Assembly (NCBI GenBank): GCA_003150615.1
Contig: QALN01000007.1
Coordinates: 1 to 64,000 of the forward strand
DNA: 64,000 nucleotides
DNA from: Flavobacteriales bacterium
GTDB lineage: Bacteria > Bacteroidota > Bacteroidia > Flavobacteriales > UBA1820
Reading direction: 5' to 3'
The notes under the pieces were generated by a model. The model saw nothing but the letters and a program-made list of their open reading frames with translations. It was not told the origin of the DNA and did not search any database. The position numbers were made by a program, and so were the translations under genes. Below, piece by piece: positions 9,438 through 17,228 of this stretch. Each line of letters begins with the position of its first letter. The first letter of the stretch is position 1.

Positions 9438-10628
9438 TCACACCAGTTTACGTATCGCGGCAACGGCAAAGTCGATATCGTCAGTCGTGTTGAACTTGGA
9501 CATCGAAATACGCAGCGTGGGACATCCCGGCATATCGTCCGACGGGCCATACAAACGGCTTATCACTTCCGACGGACGCCATGCTCCGGACATGCACGCA
9601 CTTCCGGCAGAAACTTCCACGCCCGCCATATCCAATGCCAGCAGCGCCATGCCCGAATCTTTTTTCACCGGAAGGGTAACACTGACCAGCGAATACATGC
9701 TTTCATCTTCACATTCGCACAACCCGTTGAAACGCACGCCATTTATCACAGACAACCCCTCCAGAAGGCGTTTTTTCAAAGACAGCACATGCTCCCTGTC
9801 CGCATCCATATCATCATGTCCCATCTGAAATGCCAGTGCCATAGCGGCTATGGCTGGGACATTTTCCGTACCGGAACGCATACCGCGCTCCTGTTCCCCT
9901 CCCGAAATCATCGGCCGCAATCCCGTACCGGAGCGTGCGAAAAGGAAACCGACGCCTTTCGGCCCGTGAAACTTATGCGCCGAGGCGGAAAGAAAATCCA
10001 CCGGCAACTCCTTAAGGTCCAAAGGATAATGCCCTGCCGTCTGCACAGCATCGGTATGGAACAACGCGCCATACTTGCGGCATAGTTCCCCTATGGCCTT
10101 AAGATCGTAAAGGTTGCCTGTCTCGTTATTGGCATGCATGAGGCTGACCAAGGTTTTCCCGTCCGAAACGCGGAGCATGTTTTCCAAACCGGCCATATCT
10201 ATCCTGCCGTGCGTGTCCAAGTCCACATATTCCGCAGAGATATTCATGTGCGGTAAAAAAGACGCGTTTTCGGCAACAATGGCGCCAAGTGTGGCGGTAA
10301 CGGCATGGTGTTCTGTATGCGAGGAGATAATACGCCGTATGCCCATACCCCGGGCCGCGCGCAGCACCGTATTGTCGCTTTCCGTGCCGCCGGAGGTGAA
10401 AAATATCTCCGACGGCAGCGCACCTGTGAGCGAGGCTATGGTGCGGCGCGCCTGTTCGACCGTTATCCTGGCGTCGTGACCTGCCGAATGCTGGGACGAG
10501 GGGTTTCCGTAAGTATCGTACATCACCTGGCCCATTTTCAATATCACCTCGGGATAAGGCTGCGTCGTGGCGCTGTTATCGAGATAAACCCTGCGCTTAT
10601 GCCGGTGTTCCGTATTGTTGTCCATCAT
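9438..10628 (-). CDS. PLP-dependent cysteine desulfurase (NifS/IscS family)
   Basis: This aminotransferase-V enzyme takes sulfur from cysteine to form a protein persulfide for Fe-S clusters or tRNA thiolation. The PLP Schiff-base lysine is in ASAHKFHGPKG (about residue 219), with the stacking histidine in SSHTEHHAV (about 107). The persulfide cysteine is in SAGSACMSG (about 345), in a loop of group I (NifS/IscS) length rather than the SufS type. No Fe-S scaffold gene is nearby; mnmA, a sulfur acceptor, is elsewhere in the window. The frame opens at 10652, but an AT-rich promoter-like segment (minus strand 10658-10650) covers that start, so I use 10628; ATG at 10625 is also possible. Confidence 0.9.
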   Translation of the reverse strand: MMDNNTEHRHKRRVYLDNSATTQPYPEVILKMGQVMYDTYGNPSSQHSAGHDARITVEQARRTIASLTGALPSEIFFTSGGTESDNTVLRAARGMGIRRIISSHTEHHAVTATLGAIVAENASFLPHMNISAEYVDLDTHGRIDMAGLENMLRVSDGKTLVSLMHANNETGNLYDLKAIGELCRKYGALFHTDAVQTAGHYPLDLKELPVDFLSASAHKFHGPKGVGFLFARSGTGLRPMISGGEQERGMRSGTENVPAIAAMALAFQMGHDDMDADREHVLSLKKRLLEGLSVINGVRFNGLCECEDESMYSLVSVTLPVKKDSGMALLALDMAGVEVSAGSACMSGAWRPSEVISRLYGPSDDMPGCPTLRISMSKFNTTDDIDFAVAAIRKLV

Positions 10629-10697
10629 TTTTTGAATTTGGAGTAGGGGCAAATTTTATTTATTTAATCTGTCTTTTGCAAGAATTTTATTTTTTTA

Positions 10698-10728
10698 TTT
10701 GTTTTAAGCCAGGCGTTTCATACCTTTG
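10698..10728 (+). promoter_or_regulatory. Promoter of rpmE2 (L31)
   Basis: TTTG at 10698-10701, a 19-base spacer and TACCTTTG at 10721-10728 form a near-ideal Bacteroidota promoter. Transcription should begin near 10733, giving a leader of about 140 nt before the L31 start codon. Confidence 0.85.
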
Positions 10729-10732
10729 CACC

Positions 10733-10876
10733 TCACTTGGCGGTATGTGCGTACGTCCTTGACTGCTAACGGAGAAGGCCCGACCAACCTTATCCGGCAA
10801 ATACGGCAGAGAATGGCACGACATACCTCAGGCGATATGAAAAACGATTATTAAACAACAGTTTTTACAGATAAAG
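10733..10876 (+). promoter_or_regulatory. Long structured 5' leader of L31 mRNA
   Basis: The leader between the promoter and the ATG at 10877 holds a possible long-range helix: GGTATGT (10742-10748) can pair fully with ACATACC (10821-10827), closing a roughly 70-base interior with smaller complementary segments (AAGG/CCTT, CCG/CGG). Ribosomal protein mRNAs are often autoregulated through such leaders and L31 leaders are known in other phyla. Regulation by L31 here is inference. Confidence 0.5.
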
Positions 10877-11122
10877 ATGAAACAAGGTATCCATCCTGAG
10901 AATTACAGGCTGTGCGCATTCCGCGACATGTCCAACGGCGAGACTTTCATAACCCACTCGACTGCCGAGACAAAAGACACGGTGGAAATAGACGGCGTTA
11001 CGTATCCGCTGATAAAACTGGAAATATCCAGTTCCTCGCACCCGTTCTACACCGGAAAAGTAAAACTGGTGGACACTGCCGGACGTATAGACAAGTTCCG
11101 CAGCAAATACGGCAAGAAGTAA
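10877..11122 (+). CDS. rpmE2: 50S ribosomal protein L31, type B
   Basis: An 81-residue ribosomal protein bL31 of the type B (zinc-free) form: it starts [11 protein letters not shown], contains HPFYTGK and [10 protein letters not shown], and lacks the CxxC zinc ligands of the type A protein. bL31 helps form the bridge between subunits at the central protuberance. It is monocistronic, between a strong promoter with a long leader and its own terminator at 11163. The type B form is widely used in Bacteroidota as the main L31, so its presence need not signal zinc stress. Confidence 0.95.
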   Translation: MKQGIHPENYRLCAFRDMSNGETFITHSTAETKDTVEIDGVTYPLIKLEISSSSHPFYTGKVKLVDTAGRIDKFRSKYGKK

Positions 11123-11162
11123 AAAACAACCCGTACCGGATGTCCGTCCGGACAATACGAAT

Positions 11163-11198
11163 AAAAAACTTTCCGGGAATTTCCGGGAGGTTTTTTAT
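11163..11198 (+). terminator. Terminator of rpmE2, likely bidirectional
   Basis: Imperfect stem built around CCGG/CCGG with flanking A-run and T-run (AAAAACTTT against GGAGGTTTTT by Watson-Crick and G-T pairs), loop GAATTT, then a T tract. It sits 40 bases after the L31 stop, between convergent genes. Confidence 0.85.
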
Positions 11199-11304
11199 TT
11201 ACAACAGAAACTATAACAAGACTTACGCAGCGTATATTTCCGCGGTCGCTGCCCAAACCCGTCAGATGTTAATGTCTGTTTCCCGACGTCAGTCGGCGAC
11301 AGGG

Positions 11305-11916
11305 TCACTCCGCTTGCCGTGCGGCCTGCTCCCTGAAAAACACATCCAACCTGGCGGCAGCGGCGCGTTTCCCGTCCAGTTCAGGCTCGTCTACAACTAT
11401 ATCCGCCCTTTTACTCCTCTCGGTATCCGACATCTGCGAGCGCATACGCGCCCTGACAGCCGACTCGTCCGTCCCGTCACGCTCCATCACGCGCTTTACA
11501 CGCAAATCCTCCGGTATCGTCACCGCCACGGTAACGTCGCACCTGCTGTCCCCGCCAGATTCAAACAATATAGCCGACTCAAGCACGGCATAAGGCTCGT
11601 TCAGACACAACCTCCAATGCTCGAAATCCATATATACCGCCGGATGTACCAACGCATTGAGCTTTCCCAGCAAACTTTTATCCAAGAACACCCTCTCGGC
11701 CACATAAGCCCTGTCCAATCTGCCGTGCCTGTAAGCCTGCGGCCCAAGCAGATCCTTTATGTTTTCCACCAGCACATGGTCCGCATCCATCATTTCCTTG
11801 GCTCTCGTGTCGGCATAATACACCGCCGCGCCTTTTTCCTCCAGCATTTTTGCCAGCGTGGTCTTGCCGGAGCCTATACCGCCCGTCAGTCCCACCGTGT
11901 AAACCGAAGATTTCAT
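11305..11916 (-). CDS. coaE: Dephospho-CoA kinase
   Basis: CoaE phosphorylates the 3' hydroxyl of dephospho-CoA, the last step of coenzyme A synthesis. The 203-residue protein has a P-loop (GGIGSGKTT, about residues 12-20), the ADTRAKE segment near 36, VHPAV near 92 and LFESG near 117, all typical of the family. The frame opens 10 codons earlier at 11946, but MKSSVYTVGL at 11916 fits the family start better. It follows ybbR by 44 bases on the same strand, the usual Bacteroidota pairing. The C-terminus is alanine/arginine-rich without a further domain. Confidence 0.93.
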   Translation of the reverse strand: MKSSVYTVGLTGGIGSGKTTLAKMLEEKGAAVYYADTRAKEMMDADHVLVENIKDLLGPQAYRHGRLDRAYVAERVFLDKSLLGKLNALVHPAVYMDFEHWRLCLNEPYAVLESAILFESGGDSRCDVTVAVTIPEDLRVKRVMERDGTDESAVRARMRSQMSDTERSKRADIVVDEPELDGKRAAAARLDVFFREQAARQAE

Positions 11917-11960
11917 ATCTTTTTCGTTTTTTTGCCCGTATTTCAAACCATTGCGGATAT

Positions 11961-12986
11961 TTATTCCTTGCGGTAGAGATATTCCACACGTTCAGGCATT
12001 ATGGTCACCTGCCCGACAAACGGAGCGAACGACACCGCCTTGGGGTAAATGATCCGCGACGAAGGGTCCGTATGCGACATATCCGCCGTTATGCTGAAGT
12101 CACTCTCCGAAAGCCTCGGATAATCGTCCACCGACACCCTGTACCTCACTTTTACCTTAGAGGGAAAAAACTTGACTTTGTACCCCCTGGGCACATTCAC
12201 CGCCCGTATCGCAAGCGTCATCTCCCCTTCGGTGTACGGTTTTACCGAAAAAGCCACCACTACCCTCTCAGGTTCTATCCTGGCATGCCTGAGCCCGTCG
12301 GGCAGAGGCAACGCCACGGTATCTTCCACCGGAGCCGAAAGCCCCCGGTACGACAATGGCGGCAACTGCACGGCATCCACTGCCGACACCTCTTCGGGCG
12401 TTCCTATTATCTTCACCTGCGAAGGTATTATCCTCACCTTTTCAAAAGTGCCGTACCCGGGGCGGTACTCGGTTTTTATATCGGACAATTCCACCGGCAC
12501 TTTTTTTACCACCTCATCTCCCATGTTCAGGAAAATAGTATCCGACGACACCGTTTTCAACTTGTCGGAAGACAGTATCGCCGCCGAAAGCATCGAAGGA
12601 TATTTCGACGGTATCCAGAAATGACGCCCGTGGGCCTGTTCGACCACTTTATTGACATCTATCTCTGCTCGCCGCTTGCCAAGCATATAACTCAACATGT
12701 TGAAACCGTCCATATCCACAGTCACGGCCACAGTCCGCGAAGACAGCTCCTGCGACGTATATCCCGGCGGAGTGTTTACATACACAGGCATTATCTGTGC
12801 GGAAATGACATAGCCGTTCTGCACCTGCTTGAGAAACCACACGGAAAAAACCACCGCAAAACTCACCAGCAGCACGAACACCGAACGGTTATTCCTTATT
12901 TTCTTGTTGAAAATACGCTTCAGTTCGCCCGCTATGTCAGGTACTTGTTCCCTGTTTCCGTCTTCAGTATTGCCTGTCGTGTCCAT
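11961..12986 (-). CDS. YbbR/CdaR-domain envelope protein
   Basis: A 341-residue protein with a short cytosolic N-terminus, one membrane segment (SVFVLLVSFAVVFSVWFL, about residues 35-52) and a long extracytoplasmic part with YbbR-like beta domains. In Firmicutes a YbbR protein (CdaR) regulates the diadenylate cyclase CdaA; no cyclase gene is visible here, so that role cannot be assumed. The ybbR-coaE order is common in Bacteroidota. TATTTTTG on the minus strand at 13025-13018 is a possible promoter box upstream. Confidence 0.8.
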   Translation of the reverse strand: MDTTGNTEDGNREQVPDIAGELKRIFNKKIRNNRSVFVLLVSFAVVFSVWFLKQVQNGYVISAQIMPVYVNTPPGYTSQELSSRTVAVTVDMDGFNMLSYMLGKRRAEIDVNKVVEQAHGRHFWIPSKYPSMLSAAILSSDKLKTVSSDTIFLNMGDEVVKKVPVELSDIKTEYRPGYGTFEKVRIIPSQVKIIGTPEEVSAVDAVQLPPLSYRGLSAPVEDTVALPLPDGLRHARIEPERVVVAFSVKPYTEGEMTLAIRAVNVPRGYKVKFFPSKVKVRYRVSVDDYPRLSESDFSITADMSHTDPSSRIIYPKAVSFAPFVGQVTIMPERVEYLYRKE

Positions 12987-13062
12987 AGGCGAAAATTACT
13001 AAATTATACCAACAAGGCAAAAATAATGCCTTCACAAACGACAAAATTCACCCTAATTACAT

Positions 13063-13070
13063 TATATTTG
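13063..13070 (+). promoter_or_regulatory. -7 box upstream of the DUF4199 operon
   Basis: TATATTTG, 73 bases before the ATG at 13144, followed by C as in many Bacteroidota promoters. No convincing TTTG at -33. It probably drives the run of two DUF4199 genes, the glycosyltransferase and the phosphohexomutase. Confidence 0.5.
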
Positions 13071-13143
13071 CTTAAATATTACAAATATTCAAGCCGCTCA
13101 CTATACACAGTCCGGCATCAAAAACTAAAAACACATATTTGAA

Positions 13144-13671
13144 ATGGAAAGCAAATCTATTTTTCCACAGGCGGTAAAAACCGGCCTTATCGCAATCGGC
13201 CTCTCGATAGTACTGACGCTGCTGGCGTATGTAACGGGAATGAACATGTTCGGCTGGGTATTCCAGGTGATAAACTACGCAGTGCTCCTCGGCGTTATGG
13301 TATGGGGCGTACTGTCATACCGCAAAGCCAACGGTGGTTTCATGTCTTTCGGACAGGGATTCGGAATAATAATCGTCGCCGGCCTAGTATGCTCGTTTAT
13401 CAGCTATTTCTTCAACCTGGTGTATGTAAATTACATAAACCCCGACTACATGGCCCAGGCCATGGAAGTCTCATCCGCTATGGTCCAGAAAATTGGAGGC
13501 ACGATGACCGATGAAATGGAGCAGTCAATGATGGAAAACATCGAAGCATCCATGCATTTTTCGTTTGGCAAAATGGCACTCGGACTTATCGGATCGCTGA
13601 TCATATGGAGTATCCTCGGCGCCATAATATCCGGCATTCTGTCCAGGAAAAACCCGCAGGAAGAGATTTAA
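13144..13671 (+). CDS. DUF4199 membrane protein
   Basis: A 175-residue integral membrane protein with the pattern of the Bacteroidota DUF4199 family: two N-terminal membrane helices (about residues 12-30 and 38-57), a GF(M)SFGQGFG loop, a third helix (about 75-98), a methionine-rich amphipathic stretch (about 105-140), and a last helix (about 145-166). Function unknown. A related but diverged DUF4199 protein follows at 13761, and a GtrB-like glycosyltransferase after that; this association recurs in Bacteroidota and hints at a role in moving or placing a lipid-linked sugar, which is inference. Confidence 0.8.
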   Translation: MESKSIFPQAVKTGLIAIGLSIVLTLLAYVTGMNMFGWVFQVINYAVLLGVMVWGVLSYRKANGGFMSFGQGFGIIIVAGLVCSFISYFFNLVYVNYINPDYMAQAMEVSSAMVQKIGGTMTDEMEQSMMENIEASMHFSFGKMALGLIGSLIIWSILGAIISGILSRKNPQEEI

Positions 13672-13682
13672 AAAAAAACAAC

Positions 13683-13743
13683 AACGCACACTTTCCGTCC
13701 GGACAGAACTGACAACAGCATTTCCGGCGGGAGAGTGTGCGTT
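13683..13743 (+). other. Hairpin between the two DUF4199 genes
   Basis: AACGCACACT at 13683-13692 pairs perfectly with AGTGTGCGTT at 13734-13743, and the stem extends inward imperfectly (TTCC/GGGA). The loop is about 30-40 bases. There is no T-run, so it is not a typical terminator; it could be a processing or stability element in the polycistronic mRNA. Confidence 0.5.
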
Positions 13744-13760
13744 AAAACATTAAATATACA

Positions 13761-14270
13761 ATGGAAAAACGAATGTCTCTCGCTAAATATTCGCTCTGCG
13801 CAGGCGCTACCACAGGCCTGGCTTTGGCATTGATATCGCTGCTCGATTATGTTCCGCCGGTAAGTTCGGTGGTATGGGCCGTAAGGCTTATAGCCCTGGT
13901 ATCGCTGACTATGTTCTTCACCCGCCGTTTCCGCGACCGCTACAACGACGGAACGCTCACTTCCGGCGAAGGATTCAAATTCACCTTCCTCATGTTCATG
14001 TACATAGGCATAATCGCGGCCATATACAGCATCGTCAGCATAGCGGCGATACCAAGCGGCGACATGGACGTAGTCGTCGAGGCGGTGAGCGAAGGCTATG
14101 CCGACGCAGGCATAGACATATCGGCCGATTACATAGAAAAGATGATGAGCTTCGTACCGTATTTCGCCACTTTCTTCACATTTCTGGGACACCTTATCCT
14201 GGGAGCGATATTCGGTGCAATATACTCTTCGTCATTCCGCCGCGATGCCGCTGTGGGAAATGAATGCTAA
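13761..14270 (+). CDS. DUF4199 membrane protein, second copy
   Basis: A 169-residue membrane protein with the DUF4199 layout: two helices near the N-terminus (about residues 8-28 and 32-52), the RYNDGTLTSGEGFKF loop, a third helix (about 75-95), an acidic loop and a final helix (about 133-155). It differs greatly in sequence from the copy at 13144, so the pair is old or the genes were recruited separately. The stop overlaps a potential start at 14264 for the glycosyltransferase, whose preferred start is 14285. Confidence 0.78.
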   Translation: MEKRMSLAKYSLCAGATTGLALALISLLDYVPPVSSVVWAVRLIALVSLTMFFTRRFRDRYNDGTLTSGEGFKFTFLMFMYIGIIAAIYSIVSIAAIPSGDMDVVVEAVSEGYADAGIDISADYIEKMMSFVPYFATFFTFLGHLILGAIFGAIYSSSFRRDAAVGNEC

Positions 14271-14284
14271 AACAAAAACGAACC

Positions 14285-15277
14285 ATGCCGGATATATCCA
14301 TAGTAATACCTTTATACAACGAAGAAGAATCCCTGGCCGAACTTAACGACTGGATACGCCGGGTAATGCTCGAAGAAGGGTTTTCTTATGAAGTGATATT
14401 CGTGGACGACGGTTCCACGGACGGCTCATGGCACGAAATAGAGAAAATAGCTTCGTCCGACACCTGTGTACGAGCCATAAAACTACGGGGCAACCAGGGC
14501 AAATCCATCGCCCTAAGGGCAGGTTTCAGGGCCGCATGCGGCAATGTCGTATTCACTATGGACGCCGACCTGCAGGACTCGCCAGACGAACTGCCCGAAA
14601 TGTACCGCATGATAACCCGCGACGGCTACGATATGGTATCCGGGTGGAAAAAAAAGCGCTACGACCCTCTGTCCAAGACAATACCCACCAAATTGTTCAA
14701 CTACGTGGCGCGCAAGGCTTCGGGCCTAACCCTGCACGACTTCAACTGCGGGCTGAAAGCATACCGCAGTGAAGTGGTCAAATCCATAGACATCTACGGC
14801 GAAATGCACCGTTACATACCTATGCTGGCCCAGGGAGCCGGTTTTTCCAAAATAGGAGAAAAAGTAGTCCAGCACCGCGCCCGTAAATACGGACACACCA
14901 AATTCGGACTCGAACGCTTTGTCAACGGCATGCTCGACATGATATCCATCGTCGTTTTACGCCGTTTCGGACGCCGGCCCATGCATTTCTTCGGACTGGT
15001 AGGCTTCCTCATGTTCACGGTAGGCTTTTTCAGCGCGGCATACATAGGCATAAACAAGCTGTACATGCTCGCCGCAGGACAAAAGGCGATCCTCGTTACA
15101 GACAACCCGTGGTTTTACATCATGCTGACCATGATGATACTGGGGGTACAGTTCTTCATGGCGGGATTCATAGGCGAGATGATAGTAAAAAATCGCAGCC
15201 ACATGCCCGATTTCAACCTCGACCGTGAAATAGGTCCGGCTACGGATAAAACTCACGGAGAAACAAAACAGAAATAA
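14285..15277 (+). CDS. GtrB/DPM1-like family 2 glycosyltransferase
   Basis: A 330-residue membrane-bound GT2 enzyme that probably moves a sugar from a nucleotide donor to a polyprenyl phosphate. The catalytic domain has SIVIPLYNEEES at the start, the VDDGSTDGS nucleotide motif near residue 42, and MDADLQDSP near 94 with the metal-binding DAD. Two C-terminal membrane helices (about 236-260 and 272-302) anchor it, as in GtrB and the polyisoprenyl-phosphate glucosyltransferases. The frame could open at 14264, overlapping the previous gene; 14285 (MPDISIVIP) fits the family better. Neighbouring DUF4199 proteins may be partners. Confidence 0.85.
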   Translation: MPDISIVIPLYNEEESLAELNDWIRRVMLEEGFSYEVIFVDDGSTDGSWHEIEKIASSDTCVRAIKLRGNQGKSIALRAGFRAACGNVVFTMDADLQDSPDELPEMYRMITRDGYDMVSGWKKKRYDPLSKTIPTKLFNYVARKASGLTLHDFNCGLKAYRSEVVKSIDIYGEMHRYIPMLAQGAGFSKIGEKVVQHRARKYGHTKFGLERFVNGMLDMISIVVLRRFGRRPMHFFGLVGFLMFTVGFFSAAYIGINKLYMLAAGQKAILVTDNPWFYIMLTMMILGVQFFMAGFIGEMIVKNRSHMPDFNLDREIGPATDKTHGETKQK

Positions 15278-15320
15278 CAACACCTAAAAGGCAGGCACTA
15301 AAACAATAAAGAAAGACACT

Positions 15321-17048
15321 ATGGACATCAAAGAACTATCTATGGAAAGAGCCCGTGAATGGCTCTCCGACAAATACGACAAAGCCACGCGCGAAGCCGT
15401 AGCAGACATGATAAAGAACGACCCGCAGGAAGTAGTGGAATCATTCCATAAAGACCTCGAATTCGGTACCGGAGGCATGCGCGGCATAATGGGCGTCGGG
15501 ACCAACCGCATGAACAAATACACGATAGGGGCCGCCACGCAAGGCCTGGCCGACTATCTTAAAGAACAGTTCCCCGGCCGCCGGATATCCGTAGTGATAG
15601 GCTGCGACGTGCGCCATAACTCGGACAAATTCTCGCGTCTTTGCGCTGAAATACTCTCGGCCAACGGCATCAAAGCGTATCTTTTCGACTCGTTCCGCCC
15701 TACTCCGGAAATATCGTTCGCCATACGTTACCTCGGCAGCCAAAGCGGGATCATCATCACAGCAAGCCACAACCCGCCAAAATACAACGGCTACAAAGCC
15801 TACTGGGACGACGGCAGCCAGGTAGTGCCTCCTCACGATAAAGGCATTATCGACAAAGTGGCCGGGGTAAAACCCGAAGACATCAAATTCACTCCCGACG
15901 AAAACCTCATAGAGATAATCGGCGAGAAAGTCGACAAAGCATTCGTCGACGCCGCCGTAGCCAACGGCAGTTCGGACGCCACCGGCCGCGACGACTTCAA
16001 GATAGTGTACACTCCGATACACGGCACTTCGTTCAAAGCCATGATACCGGCACTGAAAGAAGCCGGCTTTAAAAACGTGATAACAGTACCGGAACAGATG
16101 ATACCTTCGGGAGATTTCCCGACCGTAAAATCGCCTAACCCGGAAAACCCTGAAGCGCTGTCCATGGCTATGGACCTGGCATACAAAACCGGCGCGGACA
16201 TGGTGGTAGGCACGGACCCTGACGCCGACCGCATAGGCATCGCCGTGCGCAACCTGAAAGGCGAACTCCAACTGTTAAACGGGAACGAAACGAATACGGT
16301 ACTCATAGCCTATCTGCTCGAACGCTGGAGGAAAGCCGGCAAACTGAACGGACACCAGTTCATCGGCTCCACGATAGTTACTTCGGATATATTTTTCAAG
16401 ATAGCCGACCTGTACGGGGTAGAATGCAAGGCCGGTCTTACCGGATTCAAATGGATAGCCGACATGATACGCAAGGCCGAAGGCAAACAGGAATTCGTTG
16501 GCGGCGGAGAAGAGAGTTTCGGTTTCCTGGTCGGCGATTTCGTGCGCGACAAGGATTCGATAACCACCACCGTCCTGGCTTCGGAAATAGCATCCGTCGC
16601 CAAAGCCAAAGGCTCGTCGTTCTTTAAAGAGCTGCTCAAAATATACGAGAAAACCGGCATGTACCGAGAAAGTCTGGTGAATATCGTACGCGAGGGCCTC
16701 TCCGGCGCACAGGAAATAAAAGCCATGATGGACAACCTGCGTGAGAACCCGCTCAAAACGATAGACGGCTCGCCTGTTGTAAAAATAAACGACTACAAGA
16801 CCTCCATATCCAAGGACATGACCACAGGAGCGCAAACATCTATCGACATCCCCAAATCGGACGTCCTTATCTACTACACCGCCGACGGCACGAAAGTAGC
16901 CGCACGCCCGTCCGGCACGGAACCGAAAATCAAATTCTACTTCAGCGTAAACACTCCGTTTGCGGGCGAAGCCGAATATGACGAAAAAGTGAAAATGCTT
17001 GACGACAAACTGGCTCGAATCATCAGTGAAATGGGTCTGGAGTCCTGA
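15321..17048 (+). CDS. Phosphohexomutase (phosphoglucomutase/phosphomannomutase)
   Basis: A 575-residue alpha-D-phosphohexomutase that shifts phosphate between C1 and C6 of glucose or mannose. The active-site serine is in TASHNP (about residue 147), the Mg site in GTDPDADRIG (about 294-303), sugar specificity in GGGEESFGF (about 393), and phosphate binding in RPSGTEPKIKF (about 528). The GEES form and the length are typical of the PgcA-like enzymes of Bacteroidota and Firmicutes. It follows the GtrB-like glycosyltransferase by 43 bases and could supply its donor sugar (inference). It ends at a strong terminator. Confidence 0.92.
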   Translation: MDIKELSMERAREWLSDKYDKATREAVADMIKNDPQEVVESFHKDLEFGTGGMRGIMGVGTNRMNKYTIGAATQGLADYLKEQFPGRRISVVIGCDVRHNSDKFSRLCAEILSANGIKAYLFDSFRPTPEISFAIRYLGSQSGIIITASHNPPKYNGYKAYWDDGSQVVPPHDKGIIDKVAGVKPEDIKFTPDENLIEIIGEKVDKAFVDAAVANGSSDATGRDDFKIVYTPIHGTSFKAMIPALKEAGFKNVITVPEQMIPSGDFPTVKSPNPENPEALSMAMDLAYKTGADMVVGTDPDADRIGIAVRNLKGELQLLNGNETNTVLIAYLLERWRKAGKLNGHQFIGSTIVTSDIFFKIADLYGVECKAGLTGFKWIADMIRKAEGKQEFVGGGEESFGFLVGDFVRDKDSITTTVLASEIASVAKAKGSSFFKELLKIYEKTGMYRESLVNIVREGLSGAQEIKAMMDNLRENPLKTIDGSPVVKINDYKTSISKDMTTGAQTSIDIPKSDVLIYYTADGTKVAARPSGTEPKIKFYFSVNTPFAGEAEYDEKVKMLDDKLARIISEMGLES

Positions 17049-17072
17049 CACGTCACCCCATCTTCCTATTGT

Positions 17073-17114
17073 AAAAAACCGGAAGGCCGACATATTTGCG
17101 GTCTTCCGGTTTTT
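17073..17114 (+). terminator. Bidirectional terminator
   Basis: Long stem (AAAAACCGGAAGgCCG against CGGtCTTCCGGTTTTT) with a 9-base loop and A- and T-runs on both sides, between the convergent phosphohexomutase and ClC genes. Confidence 0.92.
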
Positions 17115-17228
17115 CTTTCGCTGTTTTCACCGGTGCATTAAAATACCCTGCAAAACACGCACCGGACCGCCAAAAGTCCTGTGCATATCATTTCAAATCT
17201 ATAAAAACACGAACTTTCATACAACACG

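Noticed and set aside
10748..10757. GCGTACGTCC in the L31 leader as a possible Mpi recombination half-site
   Set aside because: The resemblance rests on my memory of a consensus, and no inverted partner is found nearby; more likely part of the leader RNA.
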